A stretch of DNA of 38,448 nucleotides from a virus. The stretch spans positions 1 to 38,448 of the IMG/VR virus record IMGVR_UViG_3300025771_000065, one strand, 5' to 3'. Position numbers and translations under genes: made by a program. How positions within the stretch are numbered: position 1 is the first letter of the stretch; each line of letters begins with the position of its first letter. The notes beneath the pieces are model-generated. The model was not told the DNA's origin and did no database searches. It worked only from the letters and a program-made list of their open reading frames with translations. This document shows positions 15,320-22,757 of the stretch, piece by piece.

Positions 15320-15422
15320 ATATCCAGAAGATTGGCCTGGACAAGATGAATGGGATATGCTTCCAGATCCTGAGGATTTAAAAGTATTTAAGGAATTATA
15401 TGGGAATACTGAAGAGAAATAA
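15261..15422 (+). CDS. Hidden small ORF bridging nrdA and nrdB, 53 aa
   Basis: The frame starts with ATG at 15261 inside the nrdA 3' end, in another frame, and ends inside the first codons of nrdB. Only 80 of its 162 bases are free of other genes, but that intergenic part encodes an unusually protein-like stretch (YPEDWPGQDEWDMLPDPEDL, then KVFKELYGNTEEK). The N-terminus is Lys/Ala rich. It would couple translation of nrdA to nrdB. No family is recognised; a truly coding role needs conservation data. Confidence 0.5.
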   Translation: MTVEQHNKLKKKTAKAAKSRYPEDWPGQDEWDMLPDPEDLKVFKELYGNTEEK

Positions 15423-16473
15423 AAAATCACACTTAGAGCGTAATATGTTCTTTGATGAGAGTGTAGACATCGCAAGGTACGATCAAGTCAAATACCCTCA
15501 GATAGAAAAGATTACAGATAAACAACTTGGTTTCTTTTGGAGACCTGAAGAAGTTGATGTGTCTAAAGATAAAAAGGACTTTCATGAACTCACGCCACAC
15601 GAACAACACATCTTTACCTCGAACCTCAAACGTCAAATTCTATTGGACTCTGTTCAAGGCAGGGCCCCGAACATTGCTTTCCTTCCTATATGTTCGTTAC
15701 CTGAAATAGAAAACTGGATAGAAACATGGTCATTCTTTGAAACAATTCATAGTAGATCATATACACATATTATTCGAAATATCTATGCTGATCCAAGTAA
15801 AGTTTTTGATGAACTCTTAGATGTAAAAGAAATACTAGAATGTGGTAATGATATTGCATATTATTACGATGATCTCATAATTAATAATAATTCAGCAACA
15901 AACAAACGTGAACATAAAAGATCGTTATGGATGTGTTTGCTTTCGGCAAATGCTCTAGAGGGAATACGATTTTATGTTTCCTTCGCCTGCAGTTGGGCAT
16001 TTGCCGAGCTTAAGAAGATGGAAGGTAACGCAAAGATTATTAAGTTTATTGCAAGAGATGAGAATACTCACCTTGCTGGTACAACTGTCATGATTAAAAA
16101 TCTTCTCAAAGAAGATCCAGAGATTGCAAAGATTGCAAAAGAAATGGAACCAGAAGCAATTAAGTTATTTACAAATGTTATCGAACAAGAAAAAGAATGG
16201 GCTCATTATTTATTTAAAGATGGTTCTATGATAGGACTTAATGAAAGTATATTAAAAGATTATGTGGAATGGATTGGTTGTAAACGAATGAGAGCAATTG
16301 GTTTACATTGTCCCTATACAGTTCCACAAATGAATCCACTACCTTGGACAGAAAAATGGATATCAGGTGGTAATGTTCAAGTAGCACCACAAGAAACTGA
16401 AATAAGTAGTTATGTGGTGGGTGGAGTAAAACAAGATGTATCAGAAGATACATTTAAAGGATTAAGTCTATGA
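15400..16473 (+). CDS. nrdB: Ribonucleoside-diphosphate reductase class Ia, beta subunit
   Basis: The 357-aa diiron-tyrosyl radical subunit closely matches E. coli NrdB. Expected iron ligands are visible: D83 (LLDSVQGR), E114 and H117 (FFETIHSRSY), E187 (NALEGIRFY), and E221 and H224 (ARDENTHL). The radical tyrosine is Y121. The C-terminal tail that docks into NrdA is present (ending FKGLSL). It is 80 bases downstream of nrdA with a small bridging ORF between, and the next gene overlaps its stop by four bases. Confidence 0.98.
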   Translation: MGILKRNKKSHLERNMFFDESVDIARYDQVKYPQIEKITDKQLGFFWRPEEVDVSKDKKDFHELTPHEQHIFTSNLKRQILLDSVQGRAPNIAFLPICSLPEIENWIETWSFFETIHSRSYTHIIRNIYADPSKVFDELLDVKEILECGNDIAYYYDDLIINNNSATNKREHKRSLWMCLLSANALEGIRFYVSFACSWAFAELKKMEGNAKIIKFIARDENTHLAGTTVMIKNLLKEDPEIAKIAKEMEPEAIKLFTNVIEQEKEWAHYLFKDGSMIGLNESILKDYVEWIGCKRMRAIGLHCPYTVPQMNPLPWTEKWISGGNVQVAPQETEISSYVVGGVKQDVSEDTFKGLSL

Positions 16474-16637
16474 GTAAGAAAATTTTACAGGCTGTTAATC
16501 TGTCGCCAAGTGAGGCATGGATAGAAAGAATTGTAGATGTACATCCAATGAAACAAGTAGTTATTATGTCATTAGTTCAAATAGCAGTCTTTGGATTTAT
16601 GTTATTATCATTTAAATTAATTGGAGTATTAGTATGA
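16470..16637 (+). CDS. Small membrane protein between nrdB and glutaredoxin, 55 aa
   Basis: The ATG overlaps the nrdB stop (ATGA) and the stop overlaps the glutaredoxin ATG in the same way, so it is a coupled member of the nrd operon. Residues 28-54 (KQVVIMSLVQIAVFGFMLLS onward) form one transmembrane helix after an amphipathic N-terminus (LSPSEAWIERIVDVHP). No family is recognised. Why a membrane peptide sits in a nucleotide-reduction operon is unclear. Confidence 0.75.
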   Translation: MSKKILQAVNLSPSEAWIERIVDVHPMKQVVIMSLVQIAVFGFMLLSFKLIGVLV

Positions 16638-16852
16638 TTGAAATATACGGTAAAACACAATGCCCTTATTGCGATATGGCCAAAGCATTATGCGAGCAAA
16701 AGGGACTCGATTTCGAATATAAACTTTTTGGTGAAGACTTTTCAAGAGAAGAGTTAATGGAAACATTTCCAGGAGCCAGAACATTTCCACAGATTATAGT
16801 AGATGGTCAAAAAATTGGTGGATATGTACAATTAAAAGAACATCTTTCATGA
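16634..16852 (+). CDS. Glutaredoxin
   Basis: The 72-aa thioredoxin-fold protein has the redox motif CPYC (C10-C13) after a beta strand (MIEIYGKTQ). It also has the cis-proline element TFPQIIVDG near 50-58 and a GG-containing GGYVQLKEHL end, typical of bacterial GrxC-type and T4 NrdC-like proteins. It is the likely electron donor to the NrdAB reductase encoded just upstream. It overlaps neighbours on both sides. Confidence 0.95.
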   Translation: MIEIYGKTQCPYCDMAKALCEQKGLDFEYKLFGEDFSREELMETFPGARTFPQIIVDGQKIGGYVQLKEHLS

Positions 16853-16983
16853 TTTTAGAGTGCGAATATTGTTATAATAGAATAGTAATCAAACCAGACG
16901 AAAGAGACGTTAAAATAAACTTCTGCCCTCATTGTGGTGAACCTACAGATGATGATATGGAAGAACTAAATTTTGATGAATGA
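16849..16983 (+). CDS. Tiny zinc-ribbon-like protein, 44 aa
   Basis: Two CxxC knuckles are seen (C5-x2-C8 and C26-x2-C29, the second as CPHCGEP), separated by 17 residues, followed by an acidic tail (DDDMEELNFDE). This is a minimal rubredoxin- or zinc-ribbon-type fold. The start overlaps the glutaredoxin stop and the end overlaps the next ATG, so it belongs to the same operon. A redox, transcription or nucleic-acid role cannot be distinguished. Confidence 0.75.
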   Translation: MILECEYCYNRIVIKPDERDVKINFCPHCGEPTDDDMEELNFDE

Positions 16984-17410
16984 TTGGATATACAAAGGCA
17001 GAAAATTTGAGCCACCAGAAGAGTTTACTCCAGATATTTGGTATGGTTTTGTCTATTGTATAACACATCGAGGTACTGGTAAAAAATATGTTGGTAAGAA
17101 ATTCTTTTGGAGTTCTAAAACATTACCAATCACAAAGACTCGTAAACGCAGAAAAAAGCTTAAAGTAGAATCAGATTGGAGAGACTATTATGGCTCCAAT
17201 AAACATCTGAATGAAGAAGTTAGTAAACACGGTAAAGACTTCTATCATCGAGAGATACTTCATCTCTGTAAAACAAAAGGTGAATGTGCCTATATGGAAA
17301 CAAAAGAACAATTTGATAGAGAAGTATTATTATCAGACGAATATTATAACGGTATAATCAATTGTAGAATAGGTGCAAAAAGTTTAAAAAACATGTGTAC
17401 AAATGACTAA
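16976..17410 (+). CDS. GIY-YIG-like endonuclease family protein, 144 aa
   Basis: I chose the ATG at 16976 over the TTG at 16973. The core has GFVYCITHRGTGKKYVGKKF (V26-Y27 and Y38-V-G), the two halves of the GIY-YIG signature, with the YIG arm followed by a Lys. A conserved-looking Glu is in YMETKEQ (E108), fitting the catalytic Glu. A basic insert lies at residues 53-64. Similar proteins in T4-like phages are annotated as putative endonucleases. It is not inside an intron, so homing is not implied. Confidence 0.75.
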   Translation: MNDWIYKGRKFEPPEEFTPDIWYGFVYCITHRGTGKKYVGKKFFWSSKTLPITKTRKRRKKLKVESDWRDYYGSNKHLNEEVSKHGKDFYHREILHLCKTKGECAYMETKEQFDREVLLSDEYYNGIINCRIGAKSLKNMCTND

Positions 17411-17424
17411 TTATATGGTATAAT
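17396..17424 (+). promoter_or_regulatory. Early-type promoter, near-leaderless
   Basis: TGTACA (17396-17401), 17 bp and TATAAT (17419-17424, preceded by TGG). The ATG at 17436 follows after 11 bases, giving a leader of about 5 bases. The -35 box overlaps the end of the upstream gene. Confidence 0.83.
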
Positions 17425-17435
17425 AATATATTATT

Positions 17436-17855
17436 ATGGCAAAAATTTATAAATTCCCATCAAAAGAAGAGCTTCAAAAGCGTGAGATGTGGAAAGAATA
17501 CGACGATGAAACCAATACATTAAATCATTATAGTGATGAATGTATTGAAGCTTCTCATTTTTTATTAGAGGTATTGGAAGAGTTTATTAATACAGGTGAA
17601 GTATCACCAGATTTTATGGATATGAATTTCAGAGATGAAACAATCCAGGAATCTCGTGATATGTTTGTAGTGGTAAACATGTTAAATGCAATGTTTAATA
17701 GATATTATGGTATGCCTCATGCTCTCCATAGAGAAATGGATAGAGTATATACAAAAATTAAACTCTTATCAACTCAAAACGATCAAGCCAAAATAGATTT
17801 ACAAAAAGAATATGAGATAATATTTGAGCCGGAGGAGCCAGATGATACTGATTGA
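17436..17855 (+). CDS. Unknown acidic protein upstream of RNase H, 139 aa
   Basis: An acidic, helical protein (EYDDETNTLNHYSDECIEAS, then HFLLEVLEEFINTGEV) with no membrane segment and a Glu/Asp-rich end (IIFEPEEPDDTD). I recall similar unnamed genes before rnh in marine T4-like phages, but give no function. There is no ribosome site; translation presumably uses the near-leaderless mRNA. The rnh start lies 14 bases inside its 3' end. Confidence 0.78.
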   Translation: MAKIYKFPSKEELQKREMWKEYDDETNTLNHYSDECIEASHFLLEVLEEFINTGEVSPDFMDMNFRDETIQESRDMFVVVNMLNAMFNRYYGMPHALHREMDRVYTKIKLLSTQNDQAKIDLQKEYEIIFEPEEPDDTD

Positions 17856-18696
17856 TTATAGCCAAATTGCTATTAGTAATATTATTGTACAAAAATTAAA
17901 TGACGAGAACATGATAAGGCATATGATACTGAATAGTATTCGTATGTATAATAAACGATATCGCGATGAATATGGAGAAATGGTTATTTGTGCTGATGGT
18001 ATGAATACATGGAGAAAAGAATTCTATCCATTCTATAAAGCAAATCGTAAAAAGAATCGCGATGAATCATCTCAAGATTGGACTGAAATATTTAGAATTC
18101 TGCATCTTGTAAGAGATGAGATCAGAGATTATTTACCATATAAAGTAATTCATATGGAAGGTGTAGAAGCAGATGATATTATTGGAACTCTTACAATGCA
18201 AACACAAGAGTTTGGTATGGGTGAACCTGTTATGATTATATCGTCAGATAAAGATTTTATTCAATTACAAAAGTTTAATAATGTTAAACAATATAGTCCT
18301 ATACAAAAGAAATTAGTTACAGATTCAAACCCAAGAATGTATCTATTTAATCATGTTATGAGAGGAGATAGTGGTGATGGTATACCTAATGTGCTTTCTC
18401 CTGATGATACATTTGTCACAGAAAGACAACAAACTCCTCTAAGAAAAACAAAAATAGCTGAATGGTTGGATCAATCAGATAATTTAAGAGAAGTGATGGA
18501 CGAAGAGATATATCGTAATTATCAAAGAAATAAAAAGCTTATTGATTTAACAGATATTCCAGAAGATGTGCAACAAAACATTATAAATAATTTTAATGGG
18601 CAAACAAAAACGCCAAATATGAAAGTATTAAATTATTTAATAAAGAAAAGATGTAACAATTTGATTGAAGTCGTGGAGGAATTTTACAATGGCTAA
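17842..18696 (+). CDS. rnh: T4-like RNase H (5'-3' exonuclease, FEN1 family)
   Basis: This is the FEN1-type 5' nuclease that removes lagging-strand RNA primers. The 284-aa protein aligns with T4 Rnh. Metal-binding acidic residues are D5 (LIDYSQIA), D52 (ICADG), E109, D111 and D112 (VEADD), D136 and D138 (SSDKD), and D176 and D179 (GDSGDG). The NVKQYSP and KKLV blocks also match. The ATG at 17842 follows a GGAGGAG site. It is coupled to the previous gene. Confidence 0.93.
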   Translation: MILIDYSQIAISNIIVQKLNDENMIRHMILNSIRMYNKRYRDEYGEMVICADGMNTWRKEFYPFYKANRKKNRDESSQDWTEIFRILHLVRDEIRDYLPYKVIHMEGVEADDIIGTLTMQTQEFGMGEPVMIISSDKDFIQLQKFNNVKQYSPIQKKLVTDSNPRMYLFNHVMRGDSGDGIPNVLSPDDTFVTERQQTPLRKTKIAEWLDQSDNLREVMDEEIYRNYQRNKKLIDLTDIPEDVQQNIINNFNGQTKTPNMKVLNYLIKKRCNNLIEVVEEFYNG

Positions 18697-19117
18697 AAAA
18701 TTAATCTCAGAAGTTTTGGAACAAGCTTCCAAATTATCTAAAAAAGAGGAAAGAGTCGCTTTCCTTAGACAAAATAGATCACCAGCATTACTTGATATGT
18801 TAAGAATCGCATTTGATGACGATGTGGTTACAGTATTACCAAGTGGAGCTCCAACATATCGAAAAGACGATGCACCAGCTGGATATGAATATACTAGTTT
18901 ACATAGAGCACATAGAAGATTTAAATATTTCTTTAAAGGACCAATTGCAAATAGCGTACAACCTTTAAGAAGAGAAGGAATGTTTTTAAGTTTATTAGAG
19001 TCACTACATGGAGACGAAGCCGAATTGCTTATAGCGGCGAAAGATAAGTCGCTAAAATACAAGGGCATCACGAAGAAATTAGTTCAGGATGCCTTTCCTA
19101 ACTTGATTAAAAAATAA
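18689..19117 (+). CDS. DUF6433-like conserved phage protein, 142 aa
   Basis: The ATG at 18689 has a GGAGGA site nine bases upstream and overlaps the rnh stop. The sequence (KLISEVLEQASKLSKKEERV, LLDMLRIAFDD, LHRAHRRFKYFFKGP, REGMFLSLLESLHGDEAELL) matches a family I know from T4-like phages next to rnh, DUF6433 by memory. It is probably a replication- or recombination-associated helical protein. Its stop codon is embedded in a 13-base anti-Shine-Dalgarno match. Confidence 0.8.
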   Translation: MAKKLISEVLEQASKLSKKEERVAFLRQNRSPALLDMLRIAFDDDVVTVLPSGAPTYRKDDAPAGYEYTSLHRAHRRFKYFFKGPIANSVQPLRREGMFLSLLESLHGDEAELLIAAKDKSLKYKGITKKLVQDAFPNLIKK

Positions 19118-19127
19118 GGAGGTGATC
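19115..19127 (+). promoter_or_regulatory. Extended Shine-Dalgarno match without a well-placed start
   Basis: TAAGGAGGTGATC is complementary to 13 consecutive bases at the usual 3' end of 16S rRNA. No ATG, GTG or TTG lies at normal spacing downstream. Only in-frame ATC codons (19128, 19131) are there, and the next ATG is at 19146. Confidence 0.5.
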
Positions 19128-19187
19128 ATCATCTACACTTATATTATGATAGTATTAAATTTAATTAACAAAATTTGGAGAATGCCT

Positions 19188-19346
19188 ATGAGTTTTATTC
19201 AAATTGAAAGACTGAAGAAAGATATTTCTGAAGCACAATATTATCAAAAAAGATTAATTAAAAAAGGGAAGCATGTATTAGCTTATAAGATGGGTAAAAA
19301 GATTGATTACATGTCTCACGCGTTGAATGACATAAAAGCAGTTTAG
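19188..19346 (+). CDS. Small basic protein, 52 aa (possible longer form)
   Basis: The ATG at 19188 has a TTGGAG site seven bases upstream and gives MSFIQIERLKKDISEAQYYQ, a charged helical protein ending ALNDIKAV. The same frame is open upstream from 19122 through a hydrophobic stretch (YTYIMIVLNLINKIW) preceded by a very strong ribosome-binding match. A longer membrane-anchored form from a non-standard start is therefore possible. No family is recognised. Confidence 0.62.
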   Translation: MSFIQIERLKKDISEAQYYQKRLIKKGKHVLAYKMGKKIDYMSHALNDIKAV

Positions 19347-19388
19347 GAGGAACAGGCCGAGAGGCCGTAAGGCCTCTCATTTTACATT
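19345..19388 (+). promoter_or_regulatory. AGGAGG site, GNRA-capped hairpin and start codon in series
   Basis: AGGAGG (19345-19350) is followed by a perfect 8-bp stem GAGAGGCC / GGCCTCTC (19359-19378) capped by a GTAA loop, then ATTTTACATT and the ATG at 19389. It could be a weak terminator (only four T in a row). It could instead be a hairpin that brings a distant ribosome site nearer its start, as described for T4 gene 25. Confidence 0.6.
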
Positions 19389-19943
19389 ATGAATTTGTTT
19401 ATATTAGATAATGATCCAGTGATAGCAGCACAAATGCAATGCGACAAACATGTGCCAAAAATGATTGTCGAATCAGCTCAAATGTTATCTACAGTACATC
19501 GTATGCTCGATGGAGCTATGGAAAGAAGACTGTCTAAGTCTGGTAAAGTAAAAGTACAATATTGGAAATTAAATGACGAAAGAGAAGATATTCTCTATAA
19601 GGCATGTCATTTCAATCATCCATGTACTATATGGACAAGAGAAAGCTGTGTAAATTATACATGGCATTATGAACATTTTATTGCTCTTTGTAATGAATAT
19701 ACATATCGTTATGGTAAAACTCATATGACAGATACTAAATTAAGAGATGTATTAAAGAACAAACCACATAATATACCACACGAAGATAAAATGACACCGT
19801 TTAAATTGGCAATGAAAAGTAATCCTGAATGTATGTTTGAAGATGCTGTAGAATCTTATCGTGCATTTTATCAAACAAAACAAAAACGATTTAATATGGT
19901 TTGGACAAAAAGAGAAAGACCGGAGTGGTTCCATGCAATTTAA
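19389..19943 (+). CDS. Conserved phage protein, possibly pyrimidine-dimer-glycosylase-like, 184 aa
   Basis: The pattern FILDNDPVIAAQMQCDKHVP, KMIVESAQMLSTVHRM, NHPCTIWTRES and CNEYTYRYGKTH is a family I know from many tailed phages. Some annotations call it pyrimidine dimer DNA glycosylase; the short helical D-x-H-x-x-K-M-x-x-E region weakly resembles that family. I cannot confirm the catalytic residues. The start lies directly after a hairpin with no near ribosome site. The next gene begins inside its 3' end. Confidence 0.75.
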   Translation: MNLFILDNDPVIAAQMQCDKHVPKMIVESAQMLSTVHRMLDGAMERRLSKSGKVKVQYWKLNDEREDILYKACHFNHPCTIWTRESCVNYTWHYEHFIALCNEYTYRYGKTHMTDTKLRDVLKNKPHNIPHEDKMTPFKLAMKSNPECMFEDAVESYRAFYQTKQKRFNMVWTKRERPEWFHAI

Positions 19944-20844
19944 ATTTTACGAAAGAAGATATTCCTTTAAAGGTAATTTTGCTTATGCAGCTAACTGTAT
20001 TCGTCATGCACTAGAAATGATGGGTCATACAGAATCAGAAACAGAAGAAGCAGATCTACATATTTACAATCATACATGTAGAGATCTTGAACCTTTTATG
20101 GAAGAGAATGCTATTATCTTTAAACCCACAGCACCAACAAGTAAACACTTTCAAATATGTGATTTAGGATATGCTAATAGTTCTCGTATTACATTTGAAG
20201 AACCAGTTGAATATGAATATCGTAAATATGATAATACTGAATGGAATGAAATTCAGGACATGGTTCAAAGAAGAGCAAATAAGTGGGATGATTCCATAAT
20301 GCTTAAATGGCCAGATGCAAAAGATGTAAAGGATGATCATATACTTATTATTGGCCAAATGCCAGAAGATGAAACAGTCATGGGATTTGGATTTGGTGAT
20401 CATTGGAAAAAGATGTATCAAATTATTGATAAGTTAGATGATTATAATCTTGTGATTAAATTACATCCACGTATTCGTAAAGCAAGTCATCGCATACGTG
20501 ATATAAATAAATGTATAAAAGAATGGGAACTAAGAGGTCATCAGGTGTTTAGTGGTTACGAATCTATACACAGCATTTTACCTCATACGAAAGTAGCTAT
20601 TACAGAAAATAGTACAGCGGGCATCGAATGTATGATGCATGATGTACCAATCATATCGTATGGTTATCCAGACTATCATTGGATAACAAAAGATTTAAGA
20701 ATCCTCACAACACTTCGTAACTCAATAGATGACCTATCTTGGTTTAATAAGGAAAAGAGCCGAAGATTTCTATGTTGGTATGTGTTTGAATATCTGTGTA
20801 GTGATATACCAACAACAATGAATCGATTAGAGGAATTAATATAA
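19933..20844 (+). CDS. GT-B-like glycosyltransferase (capsule-synthesis type), 303 aa
   Basis: The ATG at 19933 overlaps the upstream stop and follows GGAG. The C-terminal half is GT-B-like: ILIIGQMPEDETV (near 130), YNLVIKLHPRIRK, GHQVFSGYESIHSILPH and AITENSTAGIECMMHDVPII. The last is the acceptor/donor E-x-S-T-x-x-E motif of capsular polysaccharide (KpsC/LipB-like) and CDP-glycerol-type transferases. It may modify host surface glycans or phage components; donor and acceptor unknown. No signal peptide, so cytoplasmic. Confidence 0.72.
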   Translation: MQFKFYERRYSFKGNFAYAANCIRHALEMMGHTESETEEADLHIYNHTCRDLEPFMEENAIIFKPTAPTSKHFQICDLGYANSSRITFEEPVEYEYRKYDNTEWNEIQDMVQRRANKWDDSIMLKWPDAKDVKDDHILIIGQMPEDETVMGFGFGDHWKKMYQIIDKLDDYNLVIKLHPRIRKASHRIRDINKCIKEWELRGHQVFSGYESIHSILPHTKVAITENSTAGIECMMHDVPIISYGYPDYHWITKDLRILTTLRNSIDDLSWFNKEKSRRFLCWYVFEYLCSDIPTTMNRLEELI

Positions 20845-21089
20845 TGCCGTTGTACGATTTTGAAAATAAAAAAACAGGTGAGATCGAAGAACATATGGTC
20901 AAACTCGCAGAGTATGATCAATTTTTAATAGATAATCCAGACTTAAAAAGAATAATAAGTCCTGTAGGTATTGATTTTGATGGTGGTAAATCAATATTAA
21001 ATAGAGCGGGCGATGGATGGAAAGAAGTACAAGATCGTATCAAAAGTGGAATGCCTCCTAGGCTCAGAGATAACATCAAAACAAAATAG
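20844..21089 (+). CDS. FmdB-like protein lacking zinc cysteines, 81 aa
   Basis: The start MPLYDFENKKTGEIEEHMVK and the DNPDLKRIISPVGIDF segment resemble the small FmdB-type putative regulatory proteins common in T4-like phages. That family often has two CxxC pairs; none are present here, so the ribbon is degenerate. The C-terminus (GDGWKEVQDRIKSGMPPRLR) is basic. It is coupled to the glycosyltransferase gene by a one-base overlap. Confidence 0.68.
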   Translation: MPLYDFENKKTGEIEEHMVKLAEYDQFLIDNPDLKRIISPVGIDFDGGKSILNRAGDGWKEVQDRIKSGMPPRLRDNIKTK

Positions 21090-21096
21090 GAGTACT

Positions 21097-21228
21097 ATGA
21101 AAATAATATCAAAAGACTTTCACAAGATGATGAAACAAAGTAGAATTCAAAACGTGATTAAAAAGTTTATACCAAAACAAGATGCAAAAAGAAGAACTGA
21201 TAGAACTAATAAACAATCTGCCGACTGA
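21097..21228 (+). CDS. Tiny basic protein, 43 aa
   Basis: The ATG at 21097 follows AGGAG by five bases and lies seven bases after the previous stop. The peptide is strongly basic (MKIISKDFHKMMKQSRIQNV, then KDAKRRTDRTNKQ-like composition), suggesting nucleic-acid or host-protein binding. The next gene starts 47 bases inside it. No family recognised. Confidence 0.6.
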   Translation: MKIISKDFHKMMKQSRIQNVIKKFIPKQDAKRRTDRTNKQSAD

Positions 21229-21418
21229 GGATACAAAAGGAGAACTAGTTGGAATATTCATTGGAAGACATGGTGAGGTGGTTACCACCGATAGTATCCG
21301 TATTGATATGGATGGCGGTCGAGTTATACTGGCTCAAAAGGGATCGGGTCAAGCCGAAGTAAACAAAAACAATTGGCAAAAAGAATTGGAATTTATACGT
21401 AATGCAAAAGCCAAGTAG
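21182..21418 (+). CDS. Small unknown protein, 78 aa
   Basis: It begins MQKEELIELINNLPTEDTKG and continues with a beta-rich part (VGIFIGRHGEVVTTDSIRID, GGRVILAQKG). It lies between the basic peptide and phoH, overlapping both. A weak AAGAAG-type region precedes the ATG. The fold looks compact but is not a known family to me. Confidence 0.7.
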   Translation: MQKEELIELINNLPTEDTKGELVGIFIGRHGEVVTTDSIRIDMDGGRVILAQKGSGQAEVNKNNWQKELEFIRNAKAK

Positions 21419-22085
21419 ACTCAGAATAGAGCATCTTAAAAAATTAGAACCTTTAACAAAGAATCAAGAGATTGTTTTTGATTCATATAATAAAGGTAAT
21501 CATTTAATCTTATCAGGCTCTGCGGGGACGGGTAAAACTTTCCTCGCAACCTACCTAGGTTTACAATCAGTATTGGGAAAAGATCGTCAAGATAAAGTAG
21601 TGATTGTAAGATCAGCATTACCTACAAGAGATATGGGATTTCTTCCTGGTGAAAAAGCAGAAAAAGAAGCAGCATATATGGATCCATATATTGCTATTGT
21701 AAATGAACTATTCCAAGATAAAGAAGGTTGGAGAAAGATGATTCAATTTAAACATATTGAATTTTTAACAACTTCTTTTATCCGAGGTATTACAATAAAT
21801 GATGCTGTAGTAATAGTTGATGAAGCACAAAATTGTACATTCCATGAATTATGTAGTATAATAACTAGATTAGGTGAAAATTGTCGCTTTATATTATGTG
21901 GAGACTATTATCAAAGCGACTTCGTTAAGCAAAGCGAAAAAAGTGGTTTATATTCATTTATAAATATTATTAATCATATGAAATACTTTGATCATATTGA
22001 ATTTGAGTGGAATGATATTGTGCGAAGTGGATTGGTAAGAGACTTTATTATGACTAAAGAAATGTTAGAGAAAAAAGAATTATGA
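21402..22085 (+). CDS. phoH: PhoH-family ATPase
   Basis: A 227-aa P-loop protein of the PhoH family widespread in marine phages. It has Walker A GSAGTGKT (39-46), RSALPTRDMGFLPGEKAEKE after it, Walker B VVIVDEAQN with D140 and E141, and the GDYYQSD motif. It may be an RNA helicase/nuclease-type ATPase, although the phage role is unsettled. Lacking an N-terminal PIN domain, it is the short form. It overlaps both neighbours, forming part of the rnh-to-exonuclease operon. Confidence 0.93.
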   Translation: MQKPSRLRIEHLKKLEPLTKNQEIVFDSYNKGNHLILSGSAGTGKTFLATYLGLQSVLGKDRQDKVVIVRSALPTRDMGFLPGEKAEKEAAYMDPYIAIVNELFQDKEGWRKMIQFKHIEFLTTSFIRGITINDAVVIVDEAQNCTFHELCSIITRLGENCRFILCGDYYQSDFVKQSEKSGLYSFINIINHMKYFDHIEFEWNDIVRSGLVRDFIMTKEMLEKKEL

Positions 22086-22756
22086 ATTTTAAACATGAAC
22101 CAGTAGATCTAGGATATTTTGATTTAACTGCAGAATCAACTGGAAAGGGTCGCTTATACACAGATCCAGATGGAAACAAATATCCTTCAATAACAACAGT
22201 CCTATCAATACTTTCTAGAAAAGCAATACAAGAATGGAGAGCTCGTGTTGGAGAAGAAGAAGCCAATCGCATATCTAGACAGGCTAGTTCTCGTGGAACA
22301 ACTGTTCATAATATAATTGAAAAATATATTGCAAATGATCCCGATTATATTAAAGATGAAATGCCACATAATGTTCAAACATTTAAAGATGTACAACCTA
22401 TATTAGATGAATCTGTGACAAAGGTATATCAACAAGAAGCTCCTCTTTATTCTAAACATCTTGGTGTAGCTGGAAGAGTAGACCTTGTAGGACAATGGAA
22501 AGGTATAGATTCTATTATTGATTGGAAGACATCACGTAAGCATAAAAAGAAAGAATGGATATCTAATTACTTTATGCAATGTGCAGCATATGCAATTATG
22601 TGGGAAGAAAGAACTGGTGTACCTATTAAACAATTAGTTGTATGTATTGCTGGTGATGAAGGACCACAAGTCTTTATTGAAGACCGAGATAATTGGACAA
22701 CCGATTTAATAAATACAATCAACGAATATAAAAGAGAAAAATTCTGGGAGAAATAA
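22082..22756 (+). CDS. PD-(D/E)XK exonuclease (RecB/Cas4-like), 224 aa
   Basis: The nuclease core is visible as TTVHNIIEKYI (H76), GVAGRVDLVG (D134), IDWKTS (D147-x-K149) and QCAAYA (Q166-x3-Y170), the classic RecB-family layout. N-terminal PSITTVLSILSRKAIQEW is typical of phage members. It would degrade DNA in recombination or host DNA breakdown. No Fe-S cysteine cluster like Cas4 is seen. It overlaps the phoH stop by four bases. Confidence 0.88.
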   Translation: MNFKHEPVDLGYFDLTAESTGKGRLYTDPDGNKYPSITTVLSILSRKAIQEWRARVGEEEANRISRQASSRGTTVHNIIEKYIANDPDYIKDEMPHNVQTFKDVQPILDESVTKVYQQEAPLYSKHLGVAGRVDLVGQWKGIDSIIDWKTSRKHKKKEWISNYFMQCAAYAIMWEERTGVPIKQLVVCIAGDEGPQVFIEDRDNWTTDLINTINEYKREKFWEK

Positions 22757-22757
22757 T

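Noticed and set aside
16873-16878. TATAAT within the zinc-ribbon gene
   Set aside because: The -35 region is poor and the following start at 16976 is too far away and already coupled to the upstream gene.
17350-17356. GGTATAAT inside the GIY-YIG-like gene
   Set aside because: There is no TGTACA-like box 16-17 bp upstream and no gene start after it, unlike the real set.
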